Positions 6,601-11,651 of a stretch of DNA of 13,436 bases are shown here, piece by piece; the stretch's first letter is position 1; each line of letters begins with the position of its first letter. Source of the stretch: Oligoflexia bacterium (lineage in GTDB: Bacteria > Bdellovibrionota > JAFGOL01); NCBI GenBank assembly GCA_016926495.1, contig JAFGOL010000041.1, forward strand, positions 1 to 13,436, given 5' to 3'. The notes under the pieces are model-generated. The model saw only the letters and a list, made by a program, of their open reading frames with translations. It made no database searches and had not been told where the DNA came from. The position numbers were made by a program, and so were the translations under genes.

Positions 6601-8381
6601 TGCTTTCCGCTCAGGAATTCAAAATGCCATTTATACGGCTCCCTGCTTATGCGGCTGTTATGCAGTTTAAGGATTTTAATGTCCGGGTCCTTCCGTGAAT
6701 TGATAATAATGTTTTCTTTAGCGTATTGCCTGAAATATTTTTCGACGCATGACCTTTCGTCTTCAGCCTCAACATATCCGAATTTCGTTCTTTCCGCAAA
6801 ATTAGTTTCCATGGTGATCGGTTTATTGCCGGCATATATTTTTTTTCTGCCCGAAACATTTTTGCCCTTAAGCATATCCTGATCGTAACTTTCAATAGCG
6901 TTCCAGCGCGGATCGTTTTTTGACTTGGTCCTTACAAAAACCGGAAACTTAACGTCCCTGATAAATTCCGATGTATCCGATCCGAAAGGCATCTCTAAAT
7001 AGGGATTCTTTATTTCCCTGATCTCAAGTTCCTTTGCGTCATCGCATGGTTCCTTTTTGCAGATCGTAATTCCCGAACAAAAAACCGCGTTCCCGTTTTT
7101 AAATTCCGCTTCGGTAAAATACAAATTTACAAAACCTGAATATTTTTTTGCATGTTCCTTTAAAACAAAATCATACTGCCACCTGTTTTTTCCATTCCGA
7201 GATATTTTTTCCACATCAGGGCTGACCAGATTTCGCGGAACCATGTATTTCCGCTTTTTTACGTATTCCGAAATATACCTTTTGGCACATTCCTCCCTGC
7301 TCCCGGCTTCGGCAATACCCATTTGAGAAAGAGTAACAACAGCGTCATGGTCCTTGCTGTAAAATTCATTTGATCTGTATACGCCGTTTTTTCTTTTCAG
7401 TTTTTTCACGTCCCTGTTGTACGAAAAATAATAAAATTCAGGTGTTTCATCCGTCGCCGGGTAAGGGTCCCTGTCCGACATGGTCTTCCAGTCCAGGTAA
7501 GCCGGAAATTCATCCCCTGAATAAAAAACCGGCATTTTTCCGGGACCGTCGGCCTTTAGTTTTACCTTTTTCCTGAATGTGACGGTTTTAAGCTTGAAAT
7601 CCTCCATGCTATATACGTAACAACCGGAATAATCATGTATTTTCGACGATTCCCTGGGGGGACAATGAGGCGACGGGTAACAAAAATACCTTGTCGCGGT
7701 CCCGCCTTCCCACTCATAATATACCTTAACAGTAAAAAGATTTATCCTGCCCCTGCTCAGCTTCTGACCCATTTTCACCACGTATTCCCACTGGTATGGG
7801 CTTTCGCCTTTGTCTTCAGGGTAATATTTTTTAATGCTTAATACCCAGACATTTTTACTCAGATCTCCCTTACCCTTAAAAAAATCCCGTCCGTAATGCT
7901 TTTTAAAAAATTCGAGCTTTTCGTCCTGGTCCATTTTTTTAGTCTTTAAAAGAAATGAAAACGGAAGGTATTTTTCGGTAAAGTTCCTTACACAGGCCTT
8001 TTCGCTTTCTCCCTCGCCAAGCCAGTACATTAATTCCAGCAGTTCCTCCGCGTTCGGGTCCGCGGCAATAATTCTTTGCTGCAAATATCCGTTGAATTTT
8101 TCGGGAGTGTTTCTGGATTTTGTAAGTACCCTTGCTATTTCGCCTGCCGGAAAATAATCAGGAATACCTGATTTTACGCCTGCGCCAAACAATCCTCCCC
8201 TGTAAATCACGGCTGATTTTGAAAATTCCGGTTTTTTATCCACCTTGTGTTTTACTGTAAGCGGCTCCCTTTCCAGTCCGGTATCATCCTCTGCCCATAA
8301 CCTACTGCCCGCAACCGTACCATATGCCAATCCGACGATAAAAATTATTAAAATCAATAAGTTAACATACCTGAAAAACAT
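3669..8381 (-). CDS. Giant exported protein: four 4-Cys domains plus ankyrin repeats
   Basis: This 1570-residue protein starts with an uncleaved-looking hydrophobic segment or Sec signal (residues 7-24; possible cleavage after VAG24 or LWA30). Residues 55-910 hold four tandem copies of an unrecognised domain, each with exactly four cysteines. About 85 residues follow, then ankyrin repeats: three good ones at 998-1090, more divergent ones at 1167-1285, a Lys-rich linker at 1290-1370, and further repeats at 1374-1500. Typical helix signatures include GATLLYEAVQFGEPELVRTL and GVTPFHIAAKK. I chose the ATG at 8381 because the signal sequence begins there and AGGGG (8390-8394) lies eight bases upstream. 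An in-frame TTG at 8435 would add 18 polar residues. Ankyrin repeats mediate protein binding, and bacterial exported examples exist. Here the cysteine-rich half suggests an oxidising compartment (periplasm or outside). No enzymatic motif was seen. Confidence 0.88.
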   Translation of the reverse strand: MFFRYVNLLILIIFIVGLAYGTVAGSRLWAEDDTGLEREPLTVKHKVDKKPEFSKSAVIYRGGLFGAGVKSGIPDYFPAGEIARVLTKSRNTPEKFNGYLQQRIIAADPNAEELLELMYWLGEGESEKACVRNFTEKYLPFSFLLKTKKMDQDEKLEFFKKHYGRDFFKGKGDLSKNVWVLSIKKYYPEDKGESPYQWEYVVKMGQKLSRGRINLFTVKVYYEWEGGTATRYFCYPSPHCPPRESSKIHDYSGCYVYSMEDFKLKTVTFRKKVKLKADGPGKMPVFYSGDEFPAYLDWKTMSDRDPYPATDETPEFYYFSYNRDVKKLKRKNGVYRSNEFYSKDHDAVVTLSQMGIAEAGSREECAKRYISEYVKKRKYMVPRNLVSPDVEKISRNGKNRWQYDFVLKEHAKKYSGFVNLYFTEAEFKNGNAVFCSGITICKKEPCDDAKELEIREIKNPYLEMPFGSDTSEFIRDVKFPVFVRTKSKNDPRWNAIESYDQDMLKGKNVSGRKKIYAGNKPITMETNFAERTKFGYVEAEDERSCVEKYFRQYAKENIIINSRKDPDIKILKLHNSRISREPYKWHFEFLSGKHSYMGFINMNIVDTVLADKPSMDNEQRKRIKLCYSVCMRPDREEKDMDGKDKISNACYEHKLKGRAAVIHLDQSVMDKVFTLKPVKYFDSLPDYFFNNDLFGFNRDPERRRIRNKKQAVDIIKTRGDKRRDRGSDTIEAMLLPGTVAYLTNDSEKINANPLKYFSDYGFSVALGDDPEKRRKDCAADFVKNFFYKYSNIKKEAIIDPGTLAETEKIWRKYDKTDIPEFLYSSYWKLDANLRNIEKSKNLFINHRIRIRLDFQDRVIDAGGGNIKTATFCTYSCYYEPVENYLDPGEFLKKTLMDMNATTHCLEVRRDKNLELANFGWGNESGGILIIENPLFNGKSSEVFKDWFIPDEYVRGLKGAESESSFWRRAKKDDYDNLKDRVLALDYIENRKEVVNQRGDNGATLLYEAVQFGEPELVRTLLKHGAEPDIADVQGVTPFHIAAKKCDKKIAKMLYDKGADPWRFDKLDYTPFMYAAETGCYDIVDMILDREGPAILCSGINHRQGTAVNVAVKEANIALTNLDWNRQYIIDRKVKFATDMLNKAFALYDNIHNIFKPDCINRIVDYKDSNGNTMLMMLAATGDTAMFNRVLQMTPKPTRKSRQGMDALMFAAIGGNADIARTLISKGLDEVCYEYDEDELTFMEKFMVLTDPRKKLKKPLTAFNIAVKHGNPEVAKLLYDMMKYKGCDPDDAASQLKKAGANEKKKLRAIEKMKKKNKERKDAEGTVPAYGKNPGKQAGSNSVAVKIAGERGKDGNDSLAYMRGGVKLSDDLPEDNKIFSAIDKGDIAALWSFIKQDPSIICDRYIMNNREYSLLTYAHDKMKDDIVDILIALMGPCYYKGINDPDKKGRTLLMKAAGFYVDAVKWLLVIGADATITDKDKNTALNYATSIPAAKSIIRAYIDKNVKDKEFATYRDDCEFYTKDAVFRHDLESAIDTALKSDNTGLAAFLENFMIEGCAAIDDLETTEVNY
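3882..5390 (-). repeat. Ankyrin repeat region of the giant exported protein
   Basis: Codons for residues about 998-1500. The clearest units start at residues 999 (GATLLYEAVQ, then LLKHGAEPDI), 1034 (GVTPFHIAAKK, then LYDKGADPW), 1067, 1170 (NTMLMMLAATGD), 1203 (GMDALMFAAIGGNADIART), 1258 (LTAFNIAVKHGNPEVAKLL) and 1448 (GRTLLMKAAG, then GADATITD). Weaker units lie at 1101, 1376, 1411 and 1480. A charged Lys/Glu-rich insert (1290-1370) splits the array into two blocks. Confidence 0.85.
5652..8219 (-). repeat. Four tandem copies of an unrecognised four-cysteine domain
   Basis: Residues 55-910 of the giant protein fall into four units. Each has one Cys in a helix-like segment (C130, C365, C545, C777; for example EECAKRY, RSCVEKY), a close Cys pair (234/240, 435/441, 626/630, 872/876) and a fourth Cys 5-28 residues later (254, 446, 650, 904). 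Between the first Cys and the pair each has an aromatic strand (YQWEY, RWQYDF, YKWHFEF, YWKLDA) followed by [FIV]N[LMH] (around N214, N419, N601, N845). No other cysteine occurs in this half of the protein. The copies are strongly diverged, so the duplication is old. Confidence 0.72.
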
Positions 8382-8389
8382 TACATAAA

Positions 8390-8394
8390 CCCCT
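8390..8394 (-). promoter_or_regulatory. SD site that decides the ankyrin gene start
   Basis: AGGGG on the minus strand lies eight bases before the ATG at 8381. It supports this start over the upstream TTG at 8435, which has no SD and sits inside a palindrome. Confidence 0.6.
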
Positions 8395-8424
8395 GAACAT
8401 TGCACCTGATAAAACTTATCGGTA

Positions 8425-8436
8425 ATTGTTAACAAT
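8425..8436. promoter_or_regulatory. Palindrome at the start region of the ankyrin transcript
   Basis: ATTGTTAACAAT is a perfect 12-bp palindrome covering roughly the first transcribed bases after the TATAAT at 8445-8450, a common operator position. Related arms (ATTGTT 8483-8488, AACAAT 8506-8511) recur in the same intergenic region. Confidence 0.4.
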
Positions 8437-8444
8437 CTCTATAG

Positions 8445-8473
8445 ATTATAGACACATGCCTAATAACTGTACG
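8445..8473 (-). promoter_or_regulatory. Probable promoter of the ankyrin-protein gene
   Basis: The minus strand has a perfect TATAAT (8450-8445), with CGTACA (8473-8468, three of six -35 positions) at a 17-base spacer. The predicted start is near 8438, giving a leader of about 57 bases that contains the SD at 8390-8394. The -10 is convincing and the -35 is weak. Confidence 0.5.
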
Positions 8474-8521
8474 GTAATCATTATTGTTTATTTACAATTA
8501 ACATTAACAATATGAGTAATA

Positions 8522-8533
8522 TTAACATGTTAA
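8522..8533. promoter_or_regulatory. Palindrome upstream of lipoprotein gene 2
   Basis: TTAACATGTTAA is a perfect 12-bp palindrome overlapping the candidate -35 of the rightward promoter. The core GTTAAC also occurs at 8428-8433 and 8361-8366, so a common binding protein is conceivable. AT richness makes some such palindromes expected by chance. Confidence 0.35.
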
Positions 8534-8559
8534 CAAATTTATAAAATTGGCTTAATAAT
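8530..8559 (+). promoter_or_regulatory. Candidate promoter of lipoprotein gene 2
   Basis: TTAACA (8530-8535, five of six) and AATAAT (8554-8559, five of six) are 18 bases apart. The predicted start near 8566 would leave only about ten bases before the ATG at 8576, with no SD. Other pairings in this AT-rich stretch are possible. Confidence 0.4.
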
Positions 8560-8575
8560 TGCAGTATGGACAAAT

Positions 8576-10831
8576 ATGCGTATTGACCTGTACAAAACCC
8601 CGGGCATAGCTTTGGGCATTGTATTGCTTTTGATTAGCAGTTCCTGCAGGCATTGGGAATTTGAAGGCAATGATGAACAGATTGATCCGTCCGCGGATGT
8701 TGACAATCTTGTAGAGATACACATAATCCCGTATGAGGAAACAGGCCTACCGGTACGTTCGCTTGAAATGGAATTCATACCGCCTGTAATTAATTACTCA
8801 ACATTAACGATTGAAAAACCGGCGTACCTTAAGGGAAAAAACGGCAGTATTACACTTGATCTGAAACTTTCGCAGGGAGTTTACGCAAAGAAGGATAAAA
8901 CAAACCTGAACAGGCTGATAAACGATATTGTTGACCTTAACATGACGCTAAGTTTTCCTGAATTGATTGGTTTTGCAAAATATCCGAAAATGTACAAAAA
9001 GAAAATCCCAAAAAAAGTTGAAGGCAAGCCGGAATACCTGGCTGTGTCGGGCTGTGAATACGAAAAAGGCAATGATTCCGCCCCGGGAGAATTCCTTTAC
9101 AGTGCAAGCTGTACTGATGACGAGGGCAGCGAATATGTTTTCAACACGTATGCCGAGATCAGTAACAGATATAAAAAACTACTGTCTGACGCTGACAGTG
9201 AAACGCCCACAAGCGAGGCAAAACAGACAATTGAAACCCTGAGCGATATAGCGTATTTTGCAAGCAGTTTTGCCATACCGCACGTTGGGGTCCCTGGCCT
9301 TGGCATGGTGGATGATTTTGACAAACCGGTCCAGATAACCAGACGGAGCGTCAGGGGACAGCCCTGGCGACGACCGCCTGTAACTCAGCCTAATAATCCC
9401 GGGCGTATGGCAACCGTAACCCGGATTGGAACAAGAATGCGCCAGACTCCTCAGGGCCGGGCATTAACAAACCTGGCGGATGTTACAAGAATGCAGGAAG
9501 GGCCAAAGGCACAGGAATGCCGCGCTTTAATCACGGAATACAGGGACGCGATAATGCAAAAGCTCAGGATAAAAGCTGAAGAGGCCCAGCTAACCGTGCC
9601 TGAAAGCCTTGGCGATGAAATTTATGAATGGATGCTAAACGGTAATTCAATGCTGGATTTCAGTCCCGGGACCAATCACCGGGCCCTGGCCGAAGTTTTA
9701 GAAAATGTTGTAATGAACTCGGTACCGCCTGTTTCAGCGATAATTGAAAGATTAACCAGATTAAATGTAATAAAGGCAGATGACGCGTATTTTTTTAAAA
9801 TCATGCTTAAACGATCGTCTAGACAAAGCATAACACAGGATATGGCGAACAGTGACCTGCTTCAACTTTCGTCCTTAAGAAACCACATTCACGATTTACG
9901 CGGACATCCGCACCTGAATATCATTGAAAACGGAAACATGGCCGAAAGAGCTGCCAGCACTCCTCTGAATTTTAGCATACACAGGCTAAGTCCTCAGGAC
10001 AAACATCTGTTTGATGAAAACATTGCTAAATGGGTAAGAGAGGATCAAACCAATCTTAAACTGATCAGAAGCAGCAGAGCCACGCGTAAATCCTCCGGTA
10101 AAAAAATAAACGATACAGCAGAAACATTTGTCAGTGAATTCAAACAGGCAGTTGTTGACGCGGACATAATACCTGAGGCAGAGGCTGGCAAACTGGACTT
10201 CTTAAAATACGACCTTGCGGAATGGGTGAACAAGGGTAATAAAAGCAGTGAATTTGACATGCTGAAAGCCGTTGACAAAAGAAGCGGCAGTATACCGGAA
10301 ATTGCAGCGTCATTTCGTCAGAATCAGGGTACTGTTGAGAATATATTTATATTAGTATGGCATGAATTCGTCCAGCCGGATCCGCAAACCCTTGTGGAAC
10401 GCCTGTACAGGTTCGGCGTAATCAGCCTGGAACAGTATAACGACTTAGCAGCAAATCTGGACAGGGTCCACCCGTTATTTGACAAACTGGATTCTACAAG
10501 AATAGAAATACATCGTCTTGCTCTAAAGGAATATCCTCACCTTGAAGATATAGTACCCGCAAGCCAGAAAATAAGACAGGTCATTCAAATTAATCACCAA
10601 AAACGCTTTCCGAACACATGGCTTGCTAAGGTCATTAAAGAGCTTAACGTAAATACCACGTATGAACGAATGACGAACAGACTTGCCAATAATGTGTATA
10701 CCCAAAGTCAATATTCAAGGACGCCGGACCAGGTACTCCATGCAATGCAAAAAATAGCAAAATCAGGAAAAAAAGTTCCTGAAGAGATGCTGGAATTGTG
10801 GCTTTATAAAATCTTCAACAACGCCGGTTAA
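8576..10831 (+). CDS. Large lipoprotein, CRHW family member 2, unknown function
   Basis: I do not recognise this 751-residue protein. A hydrophobic signal segment (11-20) ends at SSSC with Cys24. The -3 residue is Ser rather than Leu/Ile, so the lipobox is off consensus, but the identical CRHW in the paralogue at 1250 supports lipidation. A beta-rich domain (about 45-190) carries C160-x18-C179. A Pro/Arg-rich linker (254-296) leads to a helical region with CRA (C315) and what look like internal repeats (EWMLNGN near 351-357, EWVNKGN near 549-555, and paired VPP/QPD...ERLxRxxVI blocks near 383-399 and 599-616). It ends just after the TPDQ...KKVPEE block (716-737) shared with the paralogue. No SD is visible; an upstream ATG at 8566 is out of frame and closes after six codons. 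It converges on the methyltransferase gene with a 16-bp gap. Confidence 0.87.
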   Translation: MRIDLYKTPGIALGIVLLLISSSCRHWEFEGNDEQIDPSADVDNLVEIHIIPYEETGLPVRSLEMEFIPPVINYSTLTIEKPAYLKGKNGSITLDLKLSQGVYAKKDKTNLNRLINDIVDLNMTLSFPELIGFAKYPKMYKKKIPKKVEGKPEYLAVSGCEYEKGNDSAPGEFLYSASCTDDEGSEYVFNTYAEISNRYKKLLSDADSETPTSEAKQTIETLSDIAYFASSFAIPHVGVPGLGMVDDFDKPVQITRRSVRGQPWRRPPVTQPNNPGRMATVTRIGTRMRQTPQGRALTNLADVTRMQEGPKAQECRALITEYRDAIMQKLRIKAEEAQLTVPESLGDEIYEWMLNGNSMLDFSPGTNHRALAEVLENVVMNSVPPVSAIIERLTRLNVIKADDAYFFKIMLKRSSRQSITQDMANSDLLQLSSLRNHIHDLRGHPHLNIIENGNMAERAASTPLNFSIHRLSPQDKHLFDENIAKWVREDQTNLKLIRSSRATRKSSGKKINDTAETFVSEFKQAVVDADIIPEAEAGKLDFLKYDLAEWVNKGNKSSEFDMLKAVDKRSGSIPEIAASFRQNQGTVENIFILVWHEFVQPDPQTLVERLYRFGVISLEQYNDLAANLDRVHPLFDKLDSTRIEIHRLALKEYPHLEDIVPASQKIRQVIQINHQKRFPNTWLAKVIKELNVNTTYERMTNRLANNVYTQSQYSRTPDQVLHAMQKIAKSGKKVPEEMLELWLYKIFNNAG

Positions 10832-10847
10832 AAAAACCAGCCTCGCC

Positions 10848-11651
10848 TCATACCTTTTCAGCGACTACTATCTGGCTGGGCGACCCTTTTGTGAATTTAG
10901 CAAGGTTATAATCCCCGTACTTGTCAATGATGTTAAAACCGTTACAGGTAACAAGTGCGTCAAGCTCCTGCGGGAAATAGAACCTCTGGGTAAGGGTTGA
11001 AGTGAATTTTTCCTTTTTGTCTATGGAATAATAAAGTGTGAACGTGGCAATCTGCGTGGCGTCATTATAATCCACCACGTCTTCAACAATAATGGTCCTT
11101 TTGGGGATGGGAAAACTCTTTGCCATTTCCGGCTTAAGCCGTATCATCTGTTTTGTCGCGGGATCTATGGCGACATAATACACATCGTAAACATACACGG
11201 AGTCCGGCCCCCTGCCAAGGTCGGCAAGCACCGGATTTATAATATCAAAAACAAAAACACCGCCCGGAACAAGGTGTTTTTTTACATTATCAAACAATAC
11301 TTCAGCTTCCTTATTTGTATAAACGTGCTGAAACGAGTTAAAGGTCATTATGATCATGTCAAACTGTCTTTTAAGATCAAAATGCCCGGTGAAATCCCGT
11401 TTAATAAATTCAATTTCAAGATTATCCGCGCGGGCTTTTTCCGCTGCTGTTTCAAGCATAGCCGGAGCATTGTCAACAGCGATTAGCCTTATCCCGTTTC
11501 GGGCAAGGGGCATGCTTATCCTGCCTGTTCCGCATCCCAGTTCCAGTACACTGCCTTTTACCTGTCCGCACAGGTTTACATAGAAGCTGATATCCTCGGT
11601 CCTTTCGCCGTAATCAAGGTTATACCTTGTTCCGTCTTCGTAATAATTCAA
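10848..11651 (-). CDS. Class I SAM-dependent methyltransferase
   Basis: This 267-residue cytoplasmic protein has the Rossmann-fold methyltransferase motifs. Motif I is LELGCGTGR at 36-44, the acidic residue that binds the SAM ribose is D60 in IAVD, a motif-II-like strand is FDMIIMTFNSFQHV at 97-110, and LVPGGVFVFDI at 127-137 is motif III. A C-terminal beta hairpin region (150-230) and the closing GDYN...SPSQIVVAEK are typical of small-molecule methyltransferases of this group. The methyl acceptor cannot be read from the sequence. It starts at a TTG placed directly after the TAA of the upstream GH57 gene. AGGAG (11659-11663) seven bases upstream supports that start, and no ATG occurs before motif I. 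It is translationally linked to a glucan-active enzyme, which hints at, but does not show, a sugar or polysaccharide acceptor. Confidence 0.9.
   Translation of the reverse strand: MNYYEDGTRYNLDYGERTEDISFYVNLCGQVKGSVLELGCGTGRISMPLARNGIRLIAVDNAPAMLETAAEKARADNLEIEFIKRDFTGHFDLKRQFDMIIMTFNSFQHVYTNKEAEVLFDNVKKHLVPGGVFVFDIINPVLADLGRGPDSVYVYDVYYVAIDPATKQMIRLKPEMAKSFPIPKRTIIVEDVVDYNDATQIATFTLYYSIDKKEKFTSTLTQRFYFPQELDALVTCNGFNIIDKYGDYNLAKFTKGSPSQIVVAEKV

Noticed and set aside
8382..8435. TTG start extending the ankyrin protein by 18 residues
   Set aside because: The extension is polar, would sit before the signal sequence, has no SD, and begins inside a palindrome at the predicted transcript start. 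The ATG at 8381 has an SD and begins the signal sequence.
10823..10841. Stem GCCGGTT/AACCAGC at the convergent junction as a bidirectional terminator
   Set aside because: The stem has a mismatch, the A/T run lies in the loop, and no T run follows on either strand.
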